From Sulfurospirillum oryzae (lineage in GTDB: Bacteria > Campylobacterota > Campylobacteria > Campylobacterales > Sulfurospirillaceae), in contig NZ_JANZKZ010000001.1 of the NCBI RefSeq assembly GCF_025770725.1, positions 806,001 to 870,000 of the forward strand: a DNA stretch of 64,000 nt. The letters are read 5' to 3'. The translations under genes and the position numbers were made by a program. Numbering within the stretch: the stretch's first letter is position 1; every line of letters begins with the position of its first letter. The notes under the pieces were generated by a model, which saw nothing but the letters and a program-made list of their open reading frames with translations, had not been told where the DNA came from and searched no databases. Positions 30,428-38,383 of this stretch are shown here, one piece after another.

Positions 30428-30994
30428 CTATCTCTTCCCCTCAATATGCTCTATCAACTCCTCTATTACATCAACATAATCCTGCGCATTTCCACTCGCT
30501 TTAGCGGCGAGGATAGCGCCCTCAATCGTTGAAGTAATGAAAAGTGCTAGTTTGGTTGTATCGCACGGTTTCATCTCTTTTACTTCAATGGCTTTGTCTA
30601 AAATGGCTTTGATATTAGCACGAAAAGCCCCATAGATAGACTTCATCAGCGTATTAAAATCTTCATCGATGTTGGACATCTCTTGGACGATGTTGGCGAT
30701 AGGACAGCCACGCTTAAAGTCTCTTACGGAAGTGTCGCGCAAACGCGTGTAAAACTCTTCAAGAAAGCCGCTGGTGTAGGTCTCGACATAACGATATTTC
30801 TCAGCATTTTTTTGCAAGATAGTCTCTTCGATGGAAGCGAGTGCCATCTCTTTTTTATTGGCAAAGAAGTGGTACATGGAGCCTTTGTGTACGCCCGCTT
30901 TGGCTAAGATGTCTGAGAGTGATGCACCTTGGTAGCCGTGTGAAAAGACCTCGTCAAAAGTAGCGTTTATAAGTTTGTCGCGTGTATTTTCCAT
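30428..30994 (-). CDS. TetR-family transcriptional repressor
   Basis: 188 residues. N-terminal helix-turn-helix (SHGYQGASLSDILAKAGVHKGSMYHFF, residues ~17-45, given here as SHGYQGASLSDI and KAGVHKGSMYHFF) and a C-terminal ligand domain. It is divergent from the isochorismatase-like gene. Two near-identical 16-bp palindromes lie in the 117-bp gap between them, and the same operator pair occurs before the AhpD-like gene at 37777. It is therefore the probable repressor of both loci and of itself. Confidence 0.9.
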   Translation of the reverse strand: MENTRDKLINATFDEVFSHGYQGASLSDILAKAGVHKGSMYHFFANKKEMALASIEETILQKNAEKYRYVETYTSGFLEEFYTRLRDTSVRDFKRGCPIANIVQEMSNIDEDFNTLMKSIYGAFRANIKAILDKAIEVKEMKPCDTTKLALFITSTIEGAILAAKASGNAQDYVDVIEELIEHIEGKR

Positions 30995-31044
30995 TGTATA
31001 TTCCTTATATTTCTAACGTTTATTATAGCACAGTTTTTCGACAC

Positions 31045-31060
31045 TTGACTAAGCGGTCAA
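31045..31060. promoter_or_regulatory. TetR operator O1 (isochorismatase promoter)
   Basis: TTGACTAAGCGGTCAA, imperfect palindrome with TTGAC / GTCAA half-sites. It starts 34 bp before O2. A TTAAAAT -10-like element lies between the two operators (31067-31073), so binding would block the promoter. Confidence 0.8.
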
Positions 31061-31078
31061 TTTTAGTTAAAATACCGC

Positions 31079-31094
31079 TTGACCAAACAGTCAA
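31079..31094. promoter_or_regulatory. TetR operator O2 (isochorismatase promoter)
   Basis: TTGACCAAACAGTCAA, flanked by C and G to give an 18-bp palindrome. Identical in all 18 positions to the second operator at 37743-37758. Confidence 0.8.
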
Positions 31095-31111
31095 GTTCTA
31101 AAGGAGATTTT

Positions 31112-31663
31112 ATGAAACGAGCTCTTATCGTTGTTGATGTTCAAAATGAATATTTTGATGGTGGTGCATTGCCCATCAGCTATCCGCCTCATAGTTTTGA
31201 GCGCATTAAAACGGCTATTGCCCAAGCGCAAAAAGCGGGAATTCTTATCGTTTTTGTGCAACACACCAGCCTCAAAGAAAATGCAGGAGCGTTTGTGCGA
31301 GGAAGCCAACTATGGGAATTTCACGATGAGATTAAGACAATAAAACCTGATCTTTACATCGAAAAGAATCATGCGAGTTCATTCATAGGAACTGACCTAA
31401 ACTGGAGACTAAGAAATCTTGGTATCGACACTGTTTCTATCATAGGTTACATGACTCAAAACTGTTGCGATGCAACCGCAAGAGACGCTTCACAACTTGG
31501 ATTTAACGTCGAGTTTTTAAGCGATGCCAATGGTACATTGGCTTTTTCTAATGAAGCAGGTGAGGTAAGTGCCGAAGAATTACACCGAGCTTTTTTAGTC
31601 GCTCAGGCATTTGGATTTAGTCGCGTTTTAACACTTAATGAATGGATACCATTACTTCATTGA
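31112..31663 (+). CDS. Isochorismatase-family cysteine hydrolase
   Basis: 183 residues. Catalytic Asp in VVDVQNEYF (~9), Lys in IEKNHASSF (~92) and Cys in YMTQNCCDATARDA (~125) give the Asp-Lys-Cys triad of the nicotinamidase/isochorismatase group. AAAGGAG is 4-5 nt before ATG 31112. Probably an amidase acting on a small amide; the substrate is unknown. Controlled by the divergent TetR repressor through the double operator. Confidence 0.88.
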   Translation: MKRALIVVDVQNEYFDGGALPISYPPHSFERIKTAIAQAQKAGILIVFVQHTSLKENAGAFVRGSQLWEFHDEIKTIKPDLYIEKNHASSFIGTDLNWRLRNLGIDTVSIIGYMTQNCCDATARDASQLGFNVEFLSDANGTLAFSNEAGEVSAEELHRAFLVAQAFGFSRVLTLNEWIPLLH

Positions 31664-31668
31664 CAAAA

Positions 31669-31698
31669 ACCTTGGAATAACATCTGTTTTTCCAAGGT
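31669..31698 (-). terminator. Intrinsic terminator of the mdh-aclB-aclA operon
   Basis: Perfect 9-bp arms ACCTTGGAA / TTCCAAGGT, followed on the minus strand by TTTTTG. It lies 23 bp after the aclA stop; on the plus strand no T-tract follows, so it mainly serves the minus strand. Confidence 0.85.
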
Positions 31699-31721
31699 CA
31701 TTAGCTTACATACAGATACGT

Positions 31722-33539
31722 TTAAATCTCATCCGCCATGGCAACATTGTACAAAATGTCATCCGTTGGGTGACGGTACATTGGCATACCAAGGCGTTTT
31801 TCATCTAAAATATGCCCGATAAAGCCGATGGAGCGCCCCACAACAAAGAGCGCATTGAGCGTTCCTGTCTCTATAAAGCCATCAATTTCATCTTCACTAT
31901 AGCCTAAAGAACGCCACATATCGACCATCAAAACACCGATGGTGCCATCGACATTTAAGATGAGGTTGTCTTTTTTAGACGTGGTTATCTTCTCAACTTC
32001 TAACGCAAACTCTAGCAAAGGAGTCTTTGGAAAATGCGCTTTGGCGTACTGCTTTAACCCCGACACACGAAGATCTGGATTGCGTACCGACTTCACACGA
32101 TGTCCAATGCCAGAGATGGTTTTTCCCTCTTTTTTCATGTACTCCAAAAATTCATCAGGACTCATACCGTTATCGTTGGCGTATTTAAAATAGCGCGCCG
32201 CATCGTCTATCGCTCCACCAAAACGAGGTCCAATGGTAACAAGTCCGCTGACCAGTGCGCTGATGACGTCTTTGCCCGCACGTGCGGTGACTTTGGCATT
32301 GTGCGCTCCCGAAACAGCAGGACCATGGTCTGCAACGGTTTTGATGACAGTCTCAAGATAATCCGTCGCCCATTTAGGATAACGTTTTTTAAACCACAAC
32401 AAGGAGATAACATCACCAATGCCAAAACCTGTTTCAGGTGTTGCCACCGAACTGATAGGATACCCCGCATACGTCGCTTCATCGCCTCTATCGTCTGAAA
32501 TCGTACAGATAAACTCTTTGCTACGACGTACTTTGGGGATACTTCTCACCTCAGGCTCAACAATTTTTCCGATAATCCCCTTATCGCAAAGCTCGCTGTA
32601 AACCTTAGCAATGGTGTTTGGCAGTTCATTGAAACTTGAGGGCACGTAAATGCCAACTTCTGCCATGGCTTTGTTTTTGGCTCCTGCTGTTTCAGCGTTT
32701 GCATTGGCAGATGCGCCTGCATGACCAAACTGAACACCTGAGCTAAAGTACTTCGCAATCGTCCCTATACACCACGCGATGATGGGCTTTTTGATACGAC
32801 CTGAACGTACCGCTTCAATGACTTTGTACTCTTCAAGTCCGCCCACTTCACCAAGTAATACCATGTATTTGACATCGGGATTATGCTCCATGCGAAGTAA
32901 GTTGTCGATAAATACAGAACCTACAAAACGGTCACCGCCTATGGCAATGCCCTCAGCGATACCGTCGGCGTTAATTGCGATAATATTGGCAAGTTCGTTA
33001 AAAAGCCCGCCTGAACGTGTCACAAGCCCGCACGAACCCGCACGGTGAAGCTTGGAAGCGATGATATTTTCTATCGTGCCACCAATATTGGCGATTTTAA
33101 ATCCGCCAGGTGCAATGCCTCCCACCGTCGCGGGACCTACGATAAGAACACCCGCATCACGCCCTGTTTGGTTCATCTTGCGTGCAAGTCGCTCAGGGAT
33201 TCCCTCCGCGGTTACCATCACCATTTTGAACTGTCCCGTGATGTCTATCGCTTCCATCGTGACATCATAGGCGGTACGAAACGAGGCAAAATTGAGCAGA
33301 ACATCTGCTTTGGGAAAAGCAAGAGCCGCATCTTTGGTGTTTCTAAAAATGGGCACCATAATCTCATCGGCGCCGTAAAAAAACTTTTCAAATTTGTTGC
33401 TTGATGTTGGTGCGACGATGGCAGCAACGGAAGGTTTGAGACGATTGATGGTATAGTCATAATCAAGCATACGCTGAATGGCACTGGTGTTGTTGTTCCA
33501 AAAAATGGCTTGCGTCTCTTTGGTAAATAAAGCGCTCAT
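31722..33539 (-). CDS. aclA: ATP-citrate lyase, large (citrate synthase-containing) subunit
   Basis: Cleaves citrate to acetyl-CoA and oxaloacetate with ATP and CoA, the key step of the reductive TCA cycle. The N-terminal succinyl-CoA-ligase-alpha-like part has the phospho-histidine loop FGHAGASANANAETAG (~273). The C-terminal citrate synthase-like part has GPAVSGAHN and SGIGHRVKS. ATG 33539 has AAGGAGAAG upstream and gives 605 residues; the frame is open further upstream without a ribosome site. It begins 10 nt after aclB. Gene names follow Chlorobium usage (A large, B small); plants use the opposite convention. Confidence 0.93.
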   Translation of the reverse strand: MSALFTKETQAIFWNNNTSAIQRMLDYDYTINRLKPSVAAIVAPTSSNKFEKFFYGADEIMVPIFRNTKDAALAFPKADVLLNFASFRTAYDVTMEAIDITGQFKMVMVTAEGIPERLARKMNQTGRDAGVLIVGPATVGGIAPGGFKIANIGGTIENIIASKLHRAGSCGLVTRSGGLFNELANIIAINADGIAEGIAIGGDRFVGSVFIDNLLRMEHNPDVKYMVLLGEVGGLEEYKVIEAVRSGRIKKPIIAWCIGTIAKYFSSGVQFGHAGASANANAETAGAKNKAMAEVGIYVPSSFNELPNTIAKVYSELCDKGIIGKIVEPEVRSIPKVRRSKEFICTISDDRGDEATYAGYPISSVATPETGFGIGDVISLLWFKKRYPKWATDYLETVIKTVADHGPAVSGAHNAKVTARAGKDVISALVSGLVTIGPRFGGAIDDAARYFKYANDNGMSPDEFLEYMKKEGKTISGIGHRVKSVRNPDLRVSGLKQYAKAHFPKTPLLEFALEVEKITTSKKDNLILNVDGTIGVLMVDMWRSLGYSEDEIDGFIETGTLNALFVVGRSIGFIGHILDEKRLGMPMYRHPTDDILYNVAMADEI

Positions 33540-33549
33540 CTTCTTCTCC

Positions 33550-34866
33550 TTATTTTTCAAGTGCCATACGCACGATGTCGGTGACATGTGTTTGCGGGCC
33601 ATACACTTCGATGTAAAGACCAAGACGATCGGCTGCTTCTTTAATATCTTTGAGACCTTTTTCATAGTTAGGTCCACCCCGACGCACATAAATGCGCGTT
33701 CCTACCGCTTTCATTTTGTCGGCGTACATTTCAAACGCTTGAATGATGCCCGTAAACGTTTTCGCCACATCCGTAAAGTTGGCAATCGCCCCTCCGATAA
33801 TCAAAATCTTATCGCGTCCTTTCGGGTCTTTATGGCGTGTCATCAGGTCTAAAACGGTTTGCGCATAAAAGCGGGTTTCATCGGTGGTTGGACCTCCAGA
33901 GTACTCGCCGTAATTCGCCAAATCACTCACATTGCCGCTTAAATCGGCGATGGTGTCGGCATACACCACCGAAGCACCACCCCCTGCGACCATCGTCCAG
34001 ATACGTCCCATCGGATTGAGAAGGGTCAGTTTCAAAGAAGCCCCCGACTTAGCGTCCGCTTCGGCGATGGCTTTCTCTTCTGCGGATTGGTCTTCCATGC
34101 CAAACGCTGTGGGAAACTCTGCCCCACACCACGCATCTTTCATCATAAAACCTGCCGTGTCATCAAGGCGTGCTACAAGATCTAAAATGTGCATATCATT
34201 TCCCGTCATAACAATAGGATTTATCTCAAGATAGGCAAAATTCATATCTCTGTAAAAGGCATAAAATTGCTCTGCAAAAGTGATAAAACGCTCTTTATTT
34301 TCAGCAGGAATTCCTAAAGGCACATTGGCACGAATGAGATGCGAAATGCTCACGTCATCCATCATAATAGGAATAACGACCTCATTAACCTTTTTCTCCC
34401 AACCTTCTTCCACCTCCATGCCACCCTCAGCGGAGAGATACAACACATCGTCTTCTCCCACTGTTGTCGCGCTGATGTAGTACTCTTGGTCTTCTCGATG
34501 CGGGGTAAAAGGCTCAACGATAAAACGGTTCAACGTCCCTTTTTCACCGGAGAGCAAAATCGTTTTATACGAACTCTTCTCATCGATCCATTTTATTGCA
34601 TCTTCCAAAGTCACATCGCCAGCTTGTTTTGTTTTGTATAAAACGAGATTGTTTTTACCCCGTTTACCAAAAAGCATGTCGGGCTTTGCCACGAGCGCCC
34701 TTTGCTTGAGCCATTCAAAACCGTGCTCATTTGCCTTAGCGCGCAACTCATCGCCACTGCTTACCGTTACTGATCTAAATCCATAGTGAAATCCGCTGAA
34801 ATATTTTTCCCAATGTTTTGAAAAAATGGCTTTTCCATCGTACTCACGAATTGCTCTTTGTGCCAT
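33550..34866 (-). CDS. aclB: ATP-citrate lyase, small (ATP-grasp) subunit
   Basis: 438 residues of the succinyl-CoA-ligase-beta-like half: N-terminal MAQRAIREYDGKAIFSKHW is typical of the family, followed by ATP-grasp elements (KPDMLFGKRGKNNL, YLEINPIVM) and the C-terminal CoA-ligase flavodoxin-like part (VAGGGASVVYADTIADL). AAGGAAG precedes the ATG. Forms the heteromeric enzyme with AclA, 10 nt downstream. The upstream mdh gives oxaloacetate-malate conversion, so the operon encodes two successive steps of the reductive cycle. Confidence 0.93.
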   Translation of the reverse strand: MAQRAIREYDGKAIFSKHWEKYFSGFHYGFRSVTVSSGDELRAKANEHGFEWLKQRALVAKPDMLFGKRGKNNLVLYKTKQAGDVTLEDAIKWIDEKSSYKTILLSGEKGTLNRFIVEPFTPHREDQEYYISATTVGEDDVLYLSAEGGMEVEEGWEKKVNEVVIPIMMDDVSISHLIRANVPLGIPAENKERFITFAEQFYAFYRDMNFAYLEINPIVMTGNDMHILDLVARLDDTAGFMMKDAWCGAEFPTAFGMEDQSAEEKAIAEADAKSGASLKLTLLNPMGRIWTMVAGGGASVVYADTIADLSGNVSDLANYGEYSGGPTTDETRFYAQTVLDLMTRHKDPKGRDKILIIGGAIANFTDVAKTFTGIIQAFEMYADKMKAVGTRIYVRRGGPNYEKGLKDIKEAADRLGLYIEVYGPQTHVTDIVRMALEK

Positions 34867-34926
34867 CTGTTACTTCCTTGTTTTACATGTATTAAAGTGT
34901 TTACAAAACTTTGGTGCTTTTACTTT

Positions 34927-35898
34927 TTATTTGGTGTCAAAAAAGTTATTTTTATTCAGTACGTCTATCAACTCTCGCACCGACCTGATAGATTCGGCAA
35001 AAAGTCTATCTTGCTCGGCGTCAAGGCTAGGGGCAAATACCTGCTCAACACCGCGAGCACCTAGCATGACAGGAACGCCACTGACAACATCATCGTACGC
35101 ATATTCACCCTCTAGCATCACCGCGCACGGATAGACAAGCTTTTTATCTTGCAAAATAGACTCCACCATCAGCGATGTTGCTTTGGCAGGTGCGTAGTAG
35201 GCAGAACCTGTTTGGAGGTAACGCACGATTTCAGCGCCACCATTTTTAGTTTTGGCAACAATTTCATTGATCTCATTCCAATCTAAAAAATCCGTTAAAG
35301 GAAGACCCGCTACGGTGGTAAAACGAGGTAGTGGTACCATCGTGTCACCATGCCCTCCAATCACCTGCGCTCTTACTTGTCCACCAAATTCTATTTTGTG
35401 TTTATTGTAAATGGCTTCTTGAATGTAATGCGCCATTCTGGCACTATCTAAAATACCTGACATCCCAACAATGCGACTTCTATCCCAGCCTGTCTCTTTG
35501 AGTGCCACATAGACCATAACATCTAAGGGATTTGAAACAGGGATGATAATAGCGTTTGGCGAATACGTCTTTACATCTCTGACAACTTCTTTCATAATCT
35601 GCGCATTTTTCAAGAGCAAATCATTTCTATTCATCCCCGGAAGTCTTGGACTTCCCGCTGTAATGACGACCAAATCACAATCCGCTAATTGCTCAGGTGT
35701 TTGCGCAACCTTTACCAAAGTACTCATTCTTGCAGCTTGTGCTGATTGGCTCATATCTAAAGCCATTCCTTTCGCTCGCTCAACCTTGTGATCGCTAAGA
35801 ATCACTTCGTGCGCCAATCCGCGCATAGCGATTGAGTAGCCAACGGTTGAACCCACTTGTCCTACCCCAACGATGCCAACTCTTTTACTCTTTCCCAT
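34927..35898 (-). CDS. mdh: Malate dehydrogenase (LDH-like type)
   Basis: 323 residues, NAD-dependent. GVGQVGSTVG is the nucleotide-binding loop (~10); catalytic GGHGDTMVPL (His ~178) and substrate-loop segment SGILDSARM (~146). Converts oxaloacetate and malate in the reductive TCA direction or the oxidative one. AAAGGG precedes the ATG. First gene of the mdh-aclB-aclA unit (60 nt to aclB). A minus-strand -10 element TATAAT is at 35973-35968. Confidence 0.92.
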   Translation of the reverse strand: MGKSKRVGIVGVGQVGSTVGYSIAMRGLAHEVILSDHKVERAKGMALDMSQSAQAARMSTLVKVAQTPEQLADCDLVVITAGSPRLPGMNRNDLLLKNAQIMKEVVRDVKTYSPNAIIIPVSNPLDVMVYVALKETGWDRSRIVGMSGILDSARMAHYIQEAIYNKHKIEFGGQVRAQVIGGHGDTMVPLPRFTTVAGLPLTDFLDWNEINEIVAKTKNGGAEIVRYLQTGSAYYAPAKATSLMVESILQDKKLVYPCAVMLEGEYAYDDVVSGVPVMLGARGVEQVFAPSLDAEQDRLFAESIRSVRELIDVLNKNNFFDTK

Positions 35899-35929
35899 GC
35901 TATGCCCTTTTGGTTTGATGTTTAATTTA

Positions 35930-36007
35930 AGAAGAATTTACACACTTAAATTCTTTCAAATTTTGTAATTATAGCATAATAGAAAATAAACGAGAAGAAT
36001 TTACACA
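35930..36007. promoter_or_regulatory. 15-bp direct repeats flanking the mdh promoter
   Basis: AGAAGAATTTACACA occurs at 35930-35944 and again at 35993-36007, 63 bp apart (six helical turns), in the 230-bp gap between the divergent mdh operon and the flavoprotein gene. The mdh -10 lies between them. Candidate binding sites for a regulator of both units; otherwise the gap holds only promoter elements. Confidence 0.5.
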
Positions 36008-36084
36008 TATTAAGATACTAAATGTAACTTATTAGCCTTTTATGACGAATTTATTTTAAACTTTACAAATTTTGTCCTATTTGT

Positions 36085-36090
36085 TATAAT
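36085..36090 (+). promoter_or_regulatory. Probable promoter of the flavoprotein gene (-10 TATAAT)
   Basis: TTGTTATAAT with a T-rich upstream region, 39 bp before the start codon. Confidence 0.6.
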
Positions 36091-36128
36091 AACATTGTGA
36101 GTATTTTTGAAACATAAAGGTGGAAGTC

Positions 36129-37697
36129 ATGAAATACGATGTTATTATCATTGGAAGTGGCATTGCTGGTATGAGAGCAGCGATCGAGGCGAAAGAGCTT
36201 GGTGCCAATGTGGTGATTATAACAAAATCTTCACCTTCGGCGAATAATTCTTTCATGGCAAAAGGTGGCATCAATGCTGCTTTTGGAAACATGGGAGATG
36301 CGGACAATATTTTTCAACATATTGCAGAAACACTCAAAAGCTCTGTTGATATTGGAAATGAAGAGTCCATTAGAATCTTTTGTGAACAAGCCCCTACTGC
36401 GGTGAGAGAACTCATAGGGTACGGTGTCGAATTTACGAGACTTCCCAATGGCAAAATCGCACAGCGACCTTTTGGTGGTTCAAAATTTAAACGAACGGTT
36501 TACGCCGCCGATGAAACGGGACCTGCGATTATGAAAGCCTTGTATGAGGTGATTAAAAATTATGAGATTGACATCATCAAAAATCACATGGCTATCAATT
36601 TAATGACGAAAAATAACATTATCTCAGGCGTTACACTTTTTGACGAAGAGACACAAAAAGTTGTTGTCTGCGAGGGCAAAAGCATCATTTTAGCGAGTGG
36701 TGGGTTTGGCTCTTTGTATAAAAACTACACATCTAACGTCAAAGATGCCACGGGAGATGCCATCGCCATGGGACTTCGAGCAGGGCTTAAAGCGATGAAC
36801 TTGGAGTTTGTCCAATTTCACCCTACAGGCTTAGAGGGTACCAACTTTCTTTTAAGTGAAGCCGCGCGTGCGGAGGGAGGAAAATTGGTGGATGAAAAGG
36901 GCGAATCGTTTGTCGATGAACTCAATACGAGAGATTTCGTAACACGCGCTATTTTTAAAGAGATGCAAAAAGGAAATAAAGTCTATTTGGATTTAAGAGA
37001 CGTGCCCCAAGAGGTGATCGATACTAAGTTAATTGGGATTAAAAAAAGGGTGCATACCTTGAAAAAATTAGACCCTAGCCATGATCTTATTCCTGTAACA
37101 CCTGTTGCGCACTACACGATGGGTGGCATTGAGACTGATGTCATTGGTCGAACCAGCATTAAAGGTCTTTTTATTGTAGGGGAAGCTGGAGACAATGGAG
37201 TTAATGGCGCGAATCGTTTAGGAGGGAATTCGCTTAGTCAAGGTGCGGTATTTGGCAAAATTTCAGCCTATGAAGCCATTAAATTTGCCAATAAAATGAA
37301 AAAGTTTAATGGCGTGGACTATTATGACATCACCAACGATATTGAGCTGGTTAACCGTTTAAAAAAATTAGCTGAACATATTGATACCAATGCCTTGCGA
37401 AATGAGATCGGGCAGATTATGTTTGAAAAAATCGGCATTATACGCACAGAGTCTGACATGCAAGAGGCGTTAGAAAAATTTGAGGCTATGGAAAGGACAT
37501 TGGAGAGCATTCAAAACGATAAATCTTCAACGGTTAAAAGCATGTTAGAGCTTATCAATTCTCTTTTAGTCGCTAAAGCCGTCGCCAAATCTGCTTTGCT
37601 CAGAGAAGAGAGTAGGGGTTCTCACTTTAGGATAGATTTTCCTGAAAAAGATAGAAAATTTAAGATTAACACGCTTATAGGTATAAAAGACTTGTAA
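36129..37697 (+). CDS. FAD-dependent fumarate reductase/succinate dehydrogenase-type flavoprotein
   Basis: 522 residues. FAD-binding GSGIAGMRAA near the N-terminus, AKGGINAAFGN (~45), HYTMGGIETD (~330), GANRLGGNSLSQGA (~360) and catalytic NTRDFVTRAI (~265). The residue that would be the FAD-linking His in membrane fumarate reductases is absent (SFMAKGG), so FAD is probably non-covalent, as in L-aspartate oxidase and soluble fumarate reductases. No signal peptide, no Fe-S or membrane subunit nearby. GTG 36120 also opens the frame, but ATG 36129 has AAGGTGG at the right distance. Substrate likely fumarate, by inference. Confidence 0.85.
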   Translation: MKYDVIIIGSGIAGMRAAIEAKELGANVVIITKSSPSANNSFMAKGGINAAFGNMGDADNIFQHIAETLKSSVDIGNEESIRIFCEQAPTAVRELIGYGVEFTRLPNGKIAQRPFGGSKFKRTVYAADETGPAIMKALYEVIKNYEIDIIKNHMAINLMTKNNIISGVTLFDEETQKVVVCEGKSIILASGGFGSLYKNYTSNVKDATGDAIAMGLRAGLKAMNLEFVQFHPTGLEGTNFLLSEAARAEGGKLVDEKGESFVDELNTRDFVTRAIFKEMQKGNKVYLDLRDVPQEVIDTKLIGIKKRVHTLKKLDPSHDLIPVTPVAHYTMGGIETDVIGRTSIKGLFIVGEAGDNGVNGANRLGGNSLSQGAVFGKISAYEAIKFANKMKKFNGVDYYDITNDIELVNRLKKLAEHIDTNALRNEIGQIMFEKIGIIRTESDMQEALEKFEAMERTLESIQNDKSSTVKSMLELINSLLVAKAVAKSALLREESRGSHFRIDFPEKDRKFKINTLIGIKDL

Positions 37698-37708
37698 AAT
37701 ATTTTGGC

Positions 37709-37724
37709 TTGACTAATCGGTCAA
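37709..37724. promoter_or_regulatory. TetR operator O1 (AhpD-like gene promoter)
   Basis: TTGACTAATCGGTCAA differs from the operator at 31045 by one base. It starts 34 bp before the second operator here, exactly as at the 31-kb locus, with a TTAGAAT -10-like element in between (37731-37737). Confidence 0.8.
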
Positions 37725-37742
37725 ATTTTGTTAGAATGTCAC

Positions 37743-37758
37743 TTGACCAAACAGTCAA
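37743..37758. promoter_or_regulatory. TetR operator O2 (AhpD-like gene promoter)
   Basis: TTGACCAAACAGTCAA, identical to the site at 31079-31094 including the flanking C and G. Confidence 0.8.
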
Positions 37759-37776
37759 GCCATTAAGGAGGTTTTT

Positions 37777-38313
37777 ATGCCACTCATTAACACGATTAAA
37801 CCAGAAGATGCAACAGGTGAGCTCGCCGAGCTTTATGGGAAAATACAAGCCATGAGAGGACGTGTCAGCAACTCTGCACAAATCTTTAGTGCTAGCCCTG
37901 AACTCATTAAACAGCAAATGGCGTTTATCGAATACTACATGTTAAAGCAAAAAAGCCTTTCTATGGCACTTCTTGCCTGTATTCGTACACTCGTCTCCGA
38001 TAAAAACGGTTGCCAATACTGTGTTGATTTTAACGCTTCTATGCTCATCAACATGATGCATTGGACACCCAAAGAGGTTGAAGCCATGCGTGCTAATCCA
38101 AACAATGCCAAACTGGATGCCAAAGAAAAAGCGATGCTTCTCTTTGTGCTTAAAGCTGTTCGCACCCCTCATGATGTAAACGCTTCAGACGTTCAAGCCT
38201 TGCGTGATCTTGGGTATGAAGATGGTGATATTTTGGATGCAACAAACCACGGTGCGCGTATGTCTGCCATTGACATTATCTTTGACGCATTTAAAATCGA
38301 GAAAGATTTTTAG
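37777..38313 (+). CDS. Carboxymuconolactone decarboxylase / AhpD-like protein
   Basis: 178 residues, all-helical AhpD-type fold with the redox motif CQYC (NGCQYCVDFNASM, ~74-77). Members act as thiol peroxidase partners or peroxidases, or simply bind small molecules. AAGGAGG is 8 nt before the ATG. The promoter has two TetR operators nearly identical to those of the TetR-isochorismatase divergon at 31 kb, so this is a distant member of the same regulon. It suggests a response to a reactive or toxic small molecule. Confidence 0.88.
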   Translation: MPLINTIKPEDATGELAELYGKIQAMRGRVSNSAQIFSASPELIKQQMAFIEYYMLKQKSLSMALLACIRTLVSDKNGCQYCVDFNASMLINMMHWTPKEVEAMRANPNNAKLDAKEKAMLLFVLKAVRTPHDVNASDVQALRDLGYEDGDILDATNHGARMSAIDIIFDAFKIEKDF

Positions 38314-38320
38314 CCACCGC

Positions 38321-38374
38321 TGCCTTAAAAGTAAATAGGAAATTAGTGTATAATTTCTTAATTCTTTTAAGGCA
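38321..38374 (+). promoter_or_regulatory. Inverted repeat enclosing the AspT-type gene promoter
   Basis: Perfect 11-bp arms TGCCTTAAAAG / CTTTTAAGGCA separated by 32 bp. The loop contains TATAAT (38349-38354). The right arm includes the AAGG ribosome site of the transporter gene and is followed by CTATTTTTT. In a read-through transcript from the AhpD-like gene the hairpin would end transcription or hide the ribosome site. A transcript begun at the internal promoter would lack the left arm and stay open. Confidence 0.5.
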
Positions 38375-38383
38375 CTATTTTTT

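Noticed and set aside
33540-33689. Upstream extension of aclA (50 extra residues)
   Set aside because: It overlaps the aclB 3' end and lacks family similarity; AAGGAGAAG sits just before ATG 33539.
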